From Arsenophonus sp052171275 (GTDB lineage: Bacteria; Pseudomonadota; Gammaproteobacteria; Enterobacterales; Enterobacteriaceae), in contig CM125795.1 in NCBI GenBank assembly GCA_052171275.1, positions 1,364,001-1,428,000 of the forward strand: a DNA stretch of 64,000 nt, read 5' to 3'. This document shows positions 49,701 through 59,693 of the stretch, piece by piece. Under the pieces are notes generated by a model. The model was not told the DNA's origin. It did no database searches and saw only the letters and a list, made by a program, of their open reading frames with translations. Numbering within the stretch: the first letter of the stretch is position 1; every line of letters begins with the position of its first letter. Made by a program: the position numbers and the translations under genes.

Positions 49701-50861
49701 ATAATAAATATTATACGTTGAGAAAATTAAACATATTTTATAAATAGTTTTAAAATATATAATAGATTTTCTTAACTATATTTTAGTTAAAATATTAATT
49801 ACTATTATTTATAATTAATAAAACAAATTATTATTTTTATCTTAAATAAATACTAAAATATTCGTGCTAATAAAAATTATTTTTTTAATTAATTAAGATT
49901 AATCAGTAAATAATATTTATTATTATATTTTATATATAAATATTATTACTAATTTCTGATAATTTAACAACATATTAAATTTATACTTAGTTTCTATTTA
50001 AATTTATTAGTATCAACTTTAGAATAGTATAACTTTAATGTTAAGTAAAAGAATTTATATGATATACAATATTAAATATTATAGGAATCAAAATATAATT
50101 AATAATTTATATTGTTAAAAATATTAGATACAACAATTATAAATAATACGTTTCTAATAAAAAAATTTTAGTGGATGATTAAAATCATAATTAATTTTAA
50201 AAGATATATCTTTAATCAGCAATAACAAAAAAATATTTAAAATATTTTGTTTTTCGATTAATACAAGAAAGATCCTATATTAAAAATAGTTTTATTATAT
50301 ATTCTATAAAATATATTTGTCTATTACAGCTTTTAAATAAAAAAATCGAATGATAATTTAATTATAAATATTTTATATAAATTTTTATAATATGATTAAA
50401 CTTTAAATATAAATTTAGTTAGAGTTTATTGCAACATAAAAATATTTAAAATATCTATAAATTTATCAAAATCAATTTTTGATGTTTTTATTAAATTTAA
50501 ATATTAATATTATCTTATTTTATTTTATGTTTTATATAAAAATATACGATAAAAATAAATTTATTTATAAAATTACATATTATTAATATAATATTTTTTA
50601 TATTAATATTAAAATTATTGTATAGACTTTTTTATCTTTTAGAGAAATGCTTTTCTCATACAGAATTTTCATGATTAAATTATATTTAGTTTAAATAAAA
50701 AAAGTATATAAATTTTCATTTTTATTATAAAATAAACTATTTTTAATTATTTTAGTGTTCATTTTTATAAAAAACTAAAATATTTTTTCCGATTATATAA
50801 ACATAATTAATAAATTAATTAAATTTTCCACTATTTATAATTTCTAATTATAGATAAATGT

Positions 50862-50900
50862 AAAATAATTACATTTAACTAAGTTAAATGTAATTATTTT
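50862..50900 (+). terminator. Terminator-like hairpin, 19-bp stem followed by a T-tract
   Basis: Arms 50862-50880 and 50882-50900 pair perfectly around one A, with two G-C pairs, and the plus-strand right arm leads into TTTTTTT (50897-50903). By shape it is a good intrinsic terminator. It lies 1.6 kb upstream of sufA with no gene before it for 5 kb, so if real it terminates either a lost gene or spurious transcription. Confidence 0.5.
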
Positions 50901-52457
50901 TTTGATGTTATTACGAATCAATAATAATAATTCTTATTAAATAATATTTTCAATCTATTCTTTTATATTTTTATATTTTATCTAAATTTTCTTAATATTA
51001 TAATTTAATTTTCGATATCAATTTTAAATAAATTTCGTTCTTTTAACCAATTTCCTTTTTACTTATCTTAAATTAGTGAATATCAACGTTTTAAAAATAA
51101 ACTTTAAATATATAATATTATTATCTAAATAGTAATAAGTTACCATAAATAAGATTTTTTAGTTACATAATAATAAGAAATAAAATAATAAACGTAAATC
51201 TTTTTATTTTTTTATTGATAATTAATTATGTATCTTTATTTTTTTTAAAATATATTAAGTATATTAATACTGTATATAAAAGTAATAAAATCTGAAATAT
51301 ATTATTTTATGATGAATACAAGTATAGATATATTCATGAATAATATTTATATATATTGATATTTCATAATACTATATAATTATGAACTAAATTAATCTTA
51401 TTAACTACAAATTAATTATATTATATTTAAATTTTTAATTTTTATATTACTTTTTATATTTTTATCATTTCATTCCACTTAAAAACAAAAATATAGTATC
51501 TTACTATTTATATAAATTTATACTTAAAATATATATTTAGTTTAATTTAATAAATTATTATTTTTATTTATTATTTTCATAAAGTTAGCTCTATTGTTTT
51601 TATTAAAAATAAAATATTTTATTGATATAAAATAGAAATAAATATCTTTCGTTTAATTCAATCTATTTTTGTTTAAACTATTTAATAAGTCTGTTTTATT
51701 TCATATTAATAAAACTTAATTACGTCATATGTAATTAAATAAAAAATATTATTAAATATAATTAAATAACTTAGCAATGTTTTCTGTAACTAAAAAAATA
51801 ATTATAGTAATAAAATTGTGTTATCTTATCGATTTTATCGATTCTTATGTTTAAATATAAGATTAATAGCAATACTTTTAAAGCAAGAACGATCCAATTA
51901 ATTAATGTAATTTTCTTACATAATGTATTTATGCTCTTCCAGAATTATATTTTATAAAAATGAAATTGATTAATCTTAACAATTATTTTTGTATCTACAT
52001 TTTGATAATCAAAAATAATTACTGTATAGAATACCATATACTATAGTTATATTAATTTTTCTATTTTATGTAACATAATAGATATTCAGTATTAATATCT
52101 AATTACATATAATAGTTCTTTCTTATTGATAAAAAATTCTTGTAATAATTAAAAGTAAACTACGTTTTATATTTTAAGTTAAAAATTAATTAATTTATAA
52201 TTAATAATAAAAATTGATTGCTTAATTATTTTTTTCTTTTTAACATAAATGCGTATGAATTTATGAGTTAGTTTAATTTTTAAATAATTTTAATGAATTA
52301 CTAATTAATAAATAAATTTAAAAACTGTTAATTAATAATAAAAATAAACGCCACTTTTTTATAAAAAAATACTCTAATAAAATATACTCTTAAAATAAAT
52401 TGTTAAGTAATTAATACTTTTATTACTATATTAAATATCAATTAAAATAAATTTAAC

Positions 52458-52481
52458 TATAATCTATAAAATGATTTTATA
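52458..52481 (+). promoter_or_regulatory. Candidate sufA promoter with an overlapping dyad
   Basis: A perfect TATAAT lies at 52458-52463, 41 bp before the sufA ATG; no good minus-35 box is visible. Directly downstream, over the expected start site, is the dyad TATAAAAT-G-ATTTTATA (52465-52481). Its 7-1-7 layout resembles a Fur-type operator but matches the Fur consensus only partly. Given the A+T content, chance cannot be excluded. Confidence 0.3.
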
Positions 52482-52504
52482 AAATTAATATATTGAGGTC
52501 AATA

Positions 52505-52873
52505 ATGGCAGAGTATGTCGATACTTTTTCTTTAAATAAAACAAATTGGCACGGTGTTACGATGACTGATAAAGCTGCTGATAAAATTCGTAATTTGATG
52601 AAAAAAAATCCTACTAGCCAAGGACTATCTATTAATATTAAGAAATCTGGCTGTGCTGGATTAGGATATATCATTAAATTGATAGATAAATCAACTAAAG
52701 AATATTTAATGTTTGAAAATAATGGAGCTAAACTTTTTGTTCACATAAAAGTAATGCCATTTATTGATGGTACAGAAGTTGATTATGTTCGTGATGGACT
52801 TAATCAAATATTCAAATTTAATAATCCTAAGGCTCAATACACTTGTGGTTGCGGTGATAGTTTTAACATTTAA
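52505..52873 (+). CDS. sufA: A-type iron-sulfur carrier SufA
   Basis: The 122-residue protein carries Fe-S clusters from the SufBCD scaffold to client proteins. The three ligating cysteines of the A-type family are present: one in KKSGCAGLGY and two in the C-terminal YTCGCGDSF. The stretch VMPFIDGTEVDYV and GLNQIFKFNNPKAQ is almost the E. coli SufA sequence. I start at the ATG at 52505, preceded by GAGG with 6 nt spacing; an in-frame TTG at 52493 would include that ribosome-binding site. It is the first gene of an intact sufABCDSE operon and is followed 12 nt later by the most likely sufB ATG. Confidence 0.96.
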   Translation: MAEYVDTFSLNKTNWHGVTMTDKAADKIRNLMKKNPTSQGLSINIKKSGCAGLGYIIKLIDKSTKEYLMFENNGAKLFVHIKVMPFIDGTEVDYVRDGLNQIFKFNNPKAQYTCGCGDSFNI

Positions 52874-52885
52874 GTGAATCAAATT

Positions 52886-54388
52886 ATGTCACAACATAAT
52901 ATAGAAATTAATAATGATATTCAACAATGGTTAGTAGAACATTCCTATAAAGAGGGTTTTTTTACTAAGGTTGCAACAGATAAATTAGTTAAGGGGCTTA
53001 ATGAAGAAATAATTAAAGAAATTTCAGCAAAACGTCATGAACCTAGTTGGATGTTACAGTTTCGTTTAGAAGCTTATCAATATTGGTTAAATATGAAAGA
53101 ACCTCATTGGCTTAAAGGATATTATCCTAATTTAAATTATCAAGAATATAGTTATTATGCAGCACCGTCATGTGATAGTTGTGATAATAATTATAATTCT
53201 GAGATTATTAATTCATTAGATGATATTAATAATGTACACAAAAATAATTATCTAACTAAAGAGGTTGAAGAAGCATTTAATAAACTTGGCATACCAGTAC
53301 GAGAGGGTAATTCAGTTGCGGTAGATGCAATTTTTGACTCTGTTTCTGTTTCAACAACTTATTGCAATGAATTAGCGAAAATAGGTATTATTTTCTGTTC
53401 ATTTAGTCAAGCAATACAACAGTATCCTGAATTGGTAAAAAAATATATTGGCACAGTTATTTCTAATAGAGATAACTTTTTTGCTGCATTAAATGCTGCT
53501 GTAGCTTCTGATGGTACTTTTGTTTATATACCAAAAGGTATTCGTTGTCCGATAGACTTATCAACTTATTTTCGCATCAATACAGATAAAACAGGTCAAT
53601 TTGAACGAACTATATTAATTGCTGATGAAGGTAGTTATATTAGTTATATTGAAGGGTGTTCTGCTCCTGTTAGAGATAATTATCAATTACATGCTGCTGT
53701 AGTTGAAGTTATTATTCATAAAGATGCTGAAGTAAAGTACTCTACTATACAAAACTGGTTTTCTGGTATCGAAAACAAAACTTCTGGAATTTTAAACTTT
53801 GTTACAAAACGAGCTTTATGTGATGGTGAAAATGCTAAGATGTCTTGGACACAATCTGAAACAGGGTCGGCTATTACTTGGAAATATCCAAGCGTTATTC
53901 TAAAAGGAGATAATTCTATAGGTGAATTTTTTTCTGTAGCATTAACCAATGGTAACCAACAGGCTGATACAGGAACAAAAATGATTCATATTGGTAAAAA
54001 TACTCATTCAACTATTATTTCTAAGGGAATTTCAGCTGGACATAGTCAAAATAGTTACCGTGGTTTAGTAAAAATTTTACCGACTGCAGAAAATGCTAGA
54101 AATTATACACAATGTGATTCAATGTTAATTGGCACAGAGTGCAGCGCTAACACATTTCCTTGCATTGAAGTAAAAAATAATAGTGCACAGTTAGAACATG
54201 AGGCCACAACTTCTCGTATTGGGGAAAATCAATTATTTTATTGTTTGCAACGTGGTATTAGTGAAGATGATGCAATTTCTATGATTGTAAATGGTTTTTG
54301 TAAAGATGTTTTCTCCAAGTTACCATTAGAATTTGCTGTTGAAGCACAAAAATTGTTAGCAATTAGCTTAGAGCATAGTGTTGGCTAA
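52886..54388 (+). CDS. sufB: Fe-S cluster scaffold subunit SufB
   Basis: The 500-residue protein forms the SufBC2D scaffold on which Fe-S clusters are built. It is conserved throughout, for example NDNFFAALNAAVASDGTF-like, YIEGCSAPVRD, STIISKGISAGHSQNS and the end LLAISLEHSVG. The cysteine corresponding to E. coli Cys405 is kept in TQCDSM (about residue 410), as are the Glu-His-Glu of QLEHEATTSR (about 437-439). The nearby Cys424 is replaced by Lys, and a new Cys appears three residues before it. I chose the ATG at 52886 (MSQHNIE), which matches the family; a GTG at 52874 directly after the sufA stop is the alternative. Confidence 0.97.
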   Translation: MSQHNIEINNDIQQWLVEHSYKEGFFTKVATDKLVKGLNEEIIKEISAKRHEPSWMLQFRLEAYQYWLNMKEPHWLKGYYPNLNYQEYSYYAAPSCDSCDNNYNSEIINSLDDINNVHKNNYLTKEVEEAFNKLGIPVREGNSVAVDAIFDSVSVSTTYCNELAKIGIIFCSFSQAIQQYPELVKKYIGTVISNRDNFFAALNAAVASDGTFVYIPKGIRCPIDLSTYFRINTDKTGQFERTILIADEGSYISYIEGCSAPVRDNYQLHAAVVEVIIHKDAEVKYSTIQNWFSGIENKTSGILNFVTKRALCDGENAKMSWTQSETGSAITWKYPSVILKGDNSIGEFFSVALTNGNQQADTGTKMIHIGKNTHSTIISKGISAGHSQNSYRGLVKILPTAENARNYTQCDSMLIGTECSANTFPCIEVKNNSAQLEHEATTSRIGENQLFYCLQRGISEDDAISMIVNGFCKDVFSKLPLEFAVEAQKLLAISLEHSVG

Positions 54389-54431
54389 TAGATTATTTTT
54401 AAAAAATATTAAATTATTAAAAGGCTAATAA

Positions 54432-55172
54432 ATGTTAAGTATTAAGAATTTAAATGTTAGTATTGAAAATACTAACATTCTTAACGGATTAAATTTAGAC
54501 GTGAAAGAAGGTGAAATACATGCGATAATGGGACCTAATGGATCAGGTAAGAGTACTTTATCAGCAATATTGGCAGGACGTAAAGAATATAAAATAAACC
54601 GTGGTGAAATTACATTCAAGAATAAAAATTTACTTGAATTATCACCTGAAGAACGTGCTGGTGAAGGTGTATTTTTAGCTTTTCAATATCCAGTAGAAAT
54701 TCCTGGTGTAAGTAATCAATTCTTTTTACAAACTTCCGTTAATTCGATAAGAAAATATCGCAATCAACAGCCATTAGATAGATTTGATTTTAAAGATTTT
54801 ATAAAAGATAAAATTGAATTACTTGATATGCCGAAAGATTTACTTATTCGCTCTGTCAATGTAGGTTTTTCTGGTGGAGAAAAAAAACGCAATGATATTT
54901 TACAAATGGCTACTTTAGAACCTAAATTATGTATTTTAGATGAATCTGACTCAGGTCTAGATATTGATGCTTTGAAAATAGTAGCAAATGGAATAAATTC
55001 ATTACGTAATGCTGAAAGAGCTTTTATTATTATTACTCATTATCAGCGTATTTTAGATTATATATTACCTGATTTTGTTCATGTTCTTTATCAAGGTAAA
55101 ATTGTTAAATCAGGTGATTTTACCTTAGCCAAGAAATTAGAGGTACAAGGCTATGGCTGGCTTGTCGAATAA
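54432..55172 (+). CDS. sufC: SUF system ATPase SufC
   Basis: The 246-residue ABC-type ATPase binds SufB and SufD and powers scaffold rearrangement during cluster assembly. Walker A is GPNGSGKS (residues 34-41), the Q-loop is in FQYPVEIPG, the signature is FSGGEKKR, Walker B is LCILDESDSGLD and the H-loop is ITHYQ. It is of normal length apart from a few missing C-terminal residues. AAGG lies 8 nt before the ATG. Its last 20 nt overlap the start of sufD, the arrangement I recall from E. coli, which suggests coupled translation. Confidence 0.98.
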   Translation: MLSIKNLNVSIENTNILNGLNLDVKEGEIHAIMGPNGSGKSTLSAILAGRKEYKINRGEITFKNKNLLELSPEERAGEGVFLAFQYPVEIPGVSNQFFLQTSVNSIRKYRNQQPLDRFDFKDFIKDKIELLDMPKDLLIRSVNVGFSGGEKKRNDILQMATLEPKLCILDESDSGLDIDALKIVANGINSLRNAERAFIIITHYQRILDYILPDFVHVLYQGKIVKSGDFTLAKKLEVQGYGWLVE

Positions 55173-56475
55173 CGGTGATAAAGCAAAAAAACAACGTCAA
55201 ATTAAAATATTAAATAAAGAAGCATTAAAAATTTTTTCAGATCTCTTTTATAAAAGTAAAAGAGGAAATGAAAAACAAGCAAAGTTATATTGGGAACAAG
55301 TAAAAAAAATAGGTTTTCCTGCATTTCATAATGAAGATTGGCATTATACACCATTGATAAAAGTACTTAGCAAAAAATATCAATTAAATATTAATAACCT
55401 TACCAAAATTACTTCTGAACAATTAAAAAAGTTATCTATTTCCATAGATGCATTGCAAATTGTTTTATTTAATGGATATTTTATTCCTACGTTAAGTAAC
55501 GATGATTTTTATCCTTATCAAATTCAGATAATGAATAAAATGGTACAACCTCTTTCAATACCAATCATAAATAATGAAATATTTCTATTTTTAACTGAGA
55601 GTTTAGCTTCTCAACCAATATTAATTAAACTTATTAGTAATCAACATGCAGAAAGACCGATTTATATATTAAATATTACTTCTGGTTCAAATCATTGTGA
55701 TTATATCAATCTAAGTCATTATCGTTATCATTTAGAAATTGGTGATAATTGTAAATCAAAAGTTATTGAACATTTTGTTTCTATTGATAAAAAACCACAC
55801 TTAACTGGTAGTCGATTAACTGTTAATATTGGTGATAATAGTCATTTTAATCATATAAAACTTCTTACTCAGAACAACAAAAGTAATCATTTTGCTCATA
55901 ATGATATTTTATCTAGACAAAATACTAAAATAAAAAGTAGTAGTATTTTTATTAGCTCAGCATTATCTCGTCATCATACTAATGTGAAATTAAACGGAGT
56001 GAATAGTAAATTAATTATAAATACTTTATCTTTACCACAAAATAAAGAAATTATTGATACTAGAACTTATATTGAACATAATGAACGATTCTGTGAAAGT
56101 CATCAGTTGCATAAATCGATTACTATGGATGAAAGTAAGAGTATTTTTAATGGTACAATTAAAGTCTCTCCACATGCACTTAAAACAAATAGTAAAATGA
56201 TAAATAAGAATTTATTATTAGGTAAACATGCAGAAGTTAATGCTAAACCTCAGTTAGAAATTTATGCTGACGACGTTAAGTGTAGTCATAGTGCTACAGT
56301 AAGCCGTATTGATGATGAGCAACTATTTTATTTACGATCAAGGGGTATTAATCTTAGATATGCAAAACATATAATGCTAATTGCATTTTCATCTGAAGTA
56401 TTAGAATATCTTGATAGTAAAGATATAAGTGATAATATTATGAATATTATTAGACATCGTTTAACCAGGATTTAA
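55153..56475 (+). CDS. sufD: Fe-S cluster scaffold subunit SufD
   Basis: The 440-residue SufB paralogue completes the SufBC2D complex and helps iron entry. The conserved C-terminal block KPQLEIYADDVKCSHSATVSR contains Cys377 and His379, equivalent to E. coli Cys358 and His360, followed by DDEQLFYLRSRGI. The N-terminal half is more diverged and lysine/asparagine-rich, about 17 residues longer in all than E. coli. The start MAGLSNN inside the end of sufC agrees with the E. coli MAGLPNS start. One nucleotide separates its stop from sufS. Confidence 0.96.
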   Translation: MAGLSNNGDKAKKQRQIKILNKEALKIFSDLFYKSKRGNEKQAKLYWEQVKKIGFPAFHNEDWHYTPLIKVLSKKYQLNINNLTKITSEQLKKLSISIDALQIVLFNGYFIPTLSNDDFYPYQIQIMNKMVQPLSIPIINNEIFLFLTESLASQPILIKLISNQHAERPIYILNITSGSNHCDYINLSHYRYHLEIGDNCKSKVIEHFVSIDKKPHLTGSRLTVNIGDNSHFNHIKLLTQNNKSNHFAHNDILSRQNTKIKSSSIFISSALSRHHTNVKLNGVNSKLIINTLSLPQNKEIIDTRTYIEHNERFCESHQLHKSITMDESKSIFNGTIKVSPHALKTNSKMINKNLLLGKHAEVNAKPQLEIYADDVKCSHSATVSRIDDEQLFYLRSRGINLRYAKHIMLIAFSSEVLEYLDSKDISDNIMNIIRHRLTRI

Positions 56476-56476
56476 C

Positions 56477-57736
56477 ATGATGTTTTCAATATCATCTATT
56501 CGTAAAGATTTTCCGATGCTAGCAGAAAAAATTAAAGATCAACCATTAATCTATTTAGATAGTGCTGCTAGTGCACAAAAACCTATTCAAGTAATAGATA
56601 AGGAAAGAGAATTTCTTTGTCATCACTATTCGGCTGTACACCGTGGTATTCATAGTTTTAGCAATGCAGCAACAACGATGTTGGAAAACACTAGACAACA
56701 AGTTGCTCATTTTATTCATGCAGAAAATGCTGAAGAAATTGTTTTTGTCAAAGGAACAACAGAAGGTATAAATTTAATCGCTAATAGTTATGGACGTTCT
56801 TTTATCAAAGAAGGTGATAATATTATCATTAGCCAAATGGAACATCATGCTAATATAGTTCCTTGGTATATTCTTTCTATACAAATTGGTTTTTATATTC
56901 GTATATTACCTATTGATCATGATGGAAGATTAATTTTTGAACAATTAGATAAGTTAATTGATTCAAGAACAAAATTACTTTCTTTTACACATATGTCAAA
57001 TATTTTAGGAACCGTTAACCCTGTAAAAGAAATTATTACTTATGCTAGATATTGTGCAGAAAAAAAATCGTCTAAATTGCATATTCTTATTGATGGTGCT
57101 CAAGGAATTGTACATCAAATGATTAATGTTAAAGATTTAAATTGTGATTTTTATGTTTTCTCTGCTCATAAACTTTATGGACCTACTGGTATTGGTGTTT
57201 TATATACAAAAAAAGCATTATTGGATTCCTTGCCACCTTGGCAAGGTGGTGGAGCTATGATTAATAAAGTAAAAATGAAATTAAATGATACTTCATCGAT
57301 TATAAATATTACTTACGAAAAAGCACCATGGAGATTTGAAGCAGGAACCCTAAATATTGTTGGTATCATTGGCTTTGGTGAAGCACTTCGTTATATTAAT
57401 AATATTGGTTATCAGCAAATATCTGATCACGAAAATGAATTAATGCATTATACTAATAATCGCTTAAGAAGTATAAGTTCTTTGCATCTTTATGGTTCAA
57501 ATCAACGAAAAGGAATAATTGCCTTTAATTTAGGAAATCATCATGCTTATGATGTTGGTGTTTTTTTAGATAATTATGGGATTGCAATACGAACAGGTCA
57601 TCATTGTGCGATTCCGTTAATGGATTTTTATCAAGTACCAGCTATGTGTAGAGCTTCTCTGGCAATTTATACCACTAAAGAAGAAATTGATATTTTAGTT
57701 GAAAAATTACAACATATTGAAAAAATATTAGATTAA
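56477..57736 (+). CDS. sufS: Cysteine desulfurase SufS
   Basis: The 419-residue pyridoxal-phosphate enzyme takes sulfur from cysteine and hands it to SufE for Fe-S cluster assembly. The PLP lysine is K232 in SAHKLYGPTG. The catalytic cysteine is C377 in RTGHHCAIPL. ISQMEHHANIVPW and the GTTEGINL motif are family-typical. It has a small insertion around residues 192-201 (CAEKKSSKLH) and another near 264-276 compared with E. coli. The first of two consecutive ATGs fits the E. coli N-terminus MIFS. AGGA lies upstream, within the end of sufD. Confidence 0.97.
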   Translation: MMFSISSIRKDFPMLAEKIKDQPLIYLDSAASAQKPIQVIDKEREFLCHHYSAVHRGIHSFSNAATTMLENTRQQVAHFIHAENAEEIVFVKGTTEGINLIANSYGRSFIKEGDNIIISQMEHHANIVPWYILSIQIGFYIRILPIDHDGRLIFEQLDKLIDSRTKLLSFTHMSNILGTVNPVKEIITYARYCAEKKSSKLHILIDGAQGIVHQMINVKDLNCDFYVFSAHKLYGPTGIGVLYTKKALLDSLPPWQGGGAMINKVKMKLNDTSSIINITYEKAPWRFEAGTLNIVGIIGFGEALRYINNIGYQQISDHENELMHYTNNRLRSISSLHLYGSNQRKGIIAFNLGNHHAYDVGVFLDNYGIAIRTGHHCAIPLMDFYQVPAMCRASLAIYTTKEEIDILVEKLQHIEKILD

Positions 57737-57764
57737 TCTCTTTTAAAATATATATTATGGTAGA

Positions 57765-58196
57765 ATGATGTCATCATTGCCTAATCAGAATAAATTATAT
57801 CATAATTTTTCACGTTGTCAAAACTTGGAAGAACGATATCTTTATTTAATAGAATTAGGTGAAAAATTATCGCCATTGAGCGAAGAACAAAAGCAAATAA
57901 AAAACCAGATTTATGGTTGCCAAAGTCTTGTTTGGCTTGTTATGGAAAGCGATAATGTTGGAAGGATCCAATTTTTTGGTGATAGTGATGCAGTTATAGT
58001 TAAAGGTTTAATTGCATTACTAATAATAATTTTTCAAAATAAAACTGGACAACAAATTTTAACAACAGATAGTAAGATATTTTTTCAAGAAATATCATTA
58101 GAACAGCATTTAACACCATCAAGAAACCAAGGATTAAATGCTATGATCAAATCAATTCGTCAGCGAGCTAAAAAAATTATTCAATCAAATATTTAA
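57765..58196 (+). CDS. sufE: Sulfur acceptor SufE
   Basis: The 143-residue protein stimulates SufS and accepts persulfide sulfur on its single catalytic cysteine, C52 in IYGCQSLVW. Conserved blocks GDSDAVIVKGLIAL and QHLTPSRNQGLNAMI are intact. Two adjacent ATGs are possible; GGTAG precedes them. It follows sufS by 28 nt and completes the sufABCDSE operon, so the window encodes the whole SUF machinery from sulfur donor to carrier. Confidence 0.96.
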   Translation: MMSSLPNQNKLYHNFSRCQNLEERYLYLIELGEKLSPLSEEQKQIKNQIYGCQSLVWLVMESDNVGRIQFFGDSDAVIVKGLIALLIIIFQNKTGQQILTTDSKIFFQEISLEQHLTPSRNQGLNAMIKSIRQRAKKIIQSNI

Positions 58197-58275
58197 ATAT
58201 GTTAATTAAATATTAACTTTAATTAAAATGACGTTTATTTATCAAATAAACTTTATGAGTTTCTTGAGAAAAAGT

Positions 58276-59196
58276 ATGAAAATAATTTATTTTATTATCA
58301 GTTTAATATCCTTAATAGGACTTACAATTTGCAATATTAGTGCTACTGAATATTTTTTATCATGCAATAAAGCACGATTAATTGGAATAAATACTAAATA
58401 TTTAGTACCAAATAATCGACAATCATTAGAAGCTATTGCAAGCGAATTTCAGATAGGTTTACTTGGTATGATAGAAGCTAATATAGGTATAGACCCTTAT
58501 TTACCTAAACATGGTATAATGTTGAATATTCCATTACAAATGTTGTTACCTGATACTAAATATGATGGAATAATTATTAATTTAGCTGAATTAAGACTTT
58601 ATTCATTTTCTAAATTAAGAAATAAAGTCGTTGTTTATCCGATTGGTATCGGACAATTAGGTGCAAGTACACCAACGATGGTAACAACTGTCAGTCAATT
58701 AATTAAAAATCCAACTTGGACACCAACAGAAAATATTCGTAAACGTTATGCTATTGATGGGATTATTTTACCAGAAGTATTTCCATCTGGGCCTGATAAT
58801 CCAATGGGTTTTTATGCTTTACGATTATCTTATGATAAAGGACAATATTTGATCCATGGTACTAATGTTAATTTTGGCATTGGATTACGTATTAGTTCAG
58901 GTTGTATAAGATTGAGACGAGATGACATAAAATCATTGTTTTATTCTATATCAGTAGGAACTAGAGTTCAAATAATTAATGAACCCATTAAGTACTCTAG
59001 AGAGCCAGATAATAACTATTATATTGAAGTCCATCAACCCTTATCAGAAAGTGAATCTGATAATCCACAAACAATGCCATTAATATATAGTAATAGTTTT
59101 AAAGTATTTTTACAACAACCTGATATTGATAAAGAAATAGTTATTCAAGCTATAGCTCGTCGATCAGGAATGCCAGTAAAGATAAATAAGACATAA
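58276..59196 (+). CDS. ldtE: L,D-transpeptidase (LdtE/YnhG-like, YkuD fold)
   Basis: This periplasmic enzyme remodels peptidoglycan: E. coli LdtE makes 3-3 cross-links, and related Ldts attach Lpp. It has a signal peptide (MKIIYFIISLISLIGLTI, cleavage near NISA-TE), a short N-terminal LysM-like part (LEAIASEFQIGLLGMIEAN), the YkuD domain with NLAELRLY, YPIGIG and NPTWTPT, and the active-site motif IHGT...SSGCIRLR with the catalytic Cys at residue 210 of this start. I start at 58276; in-frame ATGs at 58228 and 58255 would only lengthen the N-region. It lies 79 nt after sufE, as ynhG does in E. coli, and is convergent with lpp. Confidence 0.93.
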   Translation: MKIIYFIISLISLIGLTICNISATEYFLSCNKARLIGINTKYLVPNNRQSLEAIASEFQIGLLGMIEANIGIDPYLPKHGIMLNIPLQMLLPDTKYDGIIINLAELRLYSFSKLRNKVVVYPIGIGQLGASTPTMVTTVSQLIKNPTWTPTENIRKRYAIDGIILPEVFPSGPDNPMGFYALRLSYDKGQYLIHGTNVNFGIGLRISSGCIRLRRDDIKSLFYSISVGTRVQIINEPIKYSREPDNNYYIEVHQPLSESESDNPQTMPLIYSNSFKVFLQQPDIDKEIVIQAIARRSGMPVKINKT

Positions 59197-59230
59197 ATTA
59201 AGATTAGATATATGTATATATAATAAATAT

Positions 59231-59260
59231 ATTTAATATATTTTATAAAATATATTAAAT
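59231..59260. terminator. Palindrome 3' of the L,D-transpeptidase gene
   Basis: A perfect 30-bp A/T palindrome (15-bp arms) starts 34 nt after the ldtE stop, between two convergent genes. Position suggests it ends the suf-ldtE transcript, but no T-tract follows. Confidence 0.4.
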
Positions 59261-59311
59261 TACTATAATGCTATTACATTTTATTAAATATAATTAATAT
59301 TATATAAATAA

Positions 59312-59335
59312 AAGGTACCAATTAATTAGTACCTT
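59312..59335 (-). terminator. Intrinsic terminator of lpp
   Basis: On the minus strand AAGGTACT-AATTAATT-GGTACCTT forms an 8-bp stem (with one U-G pair), containing three G-C pairs, and is followed by TTATTTATA. It begins 36 nt beyond the lpp stop. It is the only G/C-bearing terminator hairpin in the window close to a gene. Confidence 0.65.
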
Positions 59336-59371
59336 ATCATTTTATCAAGTGATCTATAAATATAATTTGAA

Positions 59372-59608
59372 TTATTTTTTATATTTACTAACTTGATTAT
59401 CCAAACGTTGATTGGCGCGATCAGCTTCATCTTTACTTACTTCGACATCAGTACGTAATGTTTGAATATCATTAGATAGTTGATCAACTTTACCATTTAA
59501 TGTTTCAACATTAGAAGATAATTTATTAATTTGGTCGCTATTTGAACAACCTGATAGCAAAGTAGAAATCAGAACAATATAGCCTAGTACAACTTTAGTA
59601 CGATACAT
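59372..59608 (-). CDS. lpp: Major outer-membrane (Braun) lipoprotein
   Basis: The 78-residue lipoprotein tethers the outer membrane to peptidoglycan. It has a lipoprotein signal peptide with lipobox LLSGC (lipidated Cys21), then a continuous trimeric coiled coil of heptads (KLSSNVETLNGKVDQL, NDIQTLRTDVEVSKDEAD) and the end ANQRLDNQVSKYKK, close to E. coli Lpp. The C-terminal Lys78, which is linked to the peptidoglycan by L,D-transpeptidases, is present. AGAGG lies 8 nt before the ATG. It is convergent with the adjacent L,D-transpeptidase; pykF, next in E. coli, is gone. Confidence 0.96.
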   Translation of the reverse strand: MYRTKVVLGYIVLISTLLSGCSNSDQINKLSSNVETLNGKVDQLSNDIQTLRTDVEVSKDEADRANQRLDNQVSKYKK

Positions 59609-59693
59609 TATATTAACCTCTATATTTAATTAATCTCTGAGTAAGAAAATAAGTATTAGATCTATTTTAAATAGAAGAAAGAATAGGTTTCTA

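Larger units (their letters stand above)
45783..52504. other. 6.7-kb gene-free desert between ydiK and sufA
   Basis: In E. coli ydiJ, menI (ydiI) and ydiH lie between ydiK and sufA; none is left. Two ghost starts are visible: a plus-strand GGAGGA-ATG at 45878-45889 and a minus-strand AGGAGA...ATG at 46071-46054 whose frame stops after three codons. Hairpins at 46466, 46706 and 50862 are listed separately. A patch at 49010-49160 is slightly richer in G+C but unreadable. Confidence 0.75.

Noticed and set aside
53716..53949. Minus-strand frame opposite sufB, and similar frames opposite aceF, sufA and sufC
   Set aside because: Antisense shadows of conserved genes without ribosome-binding sites.
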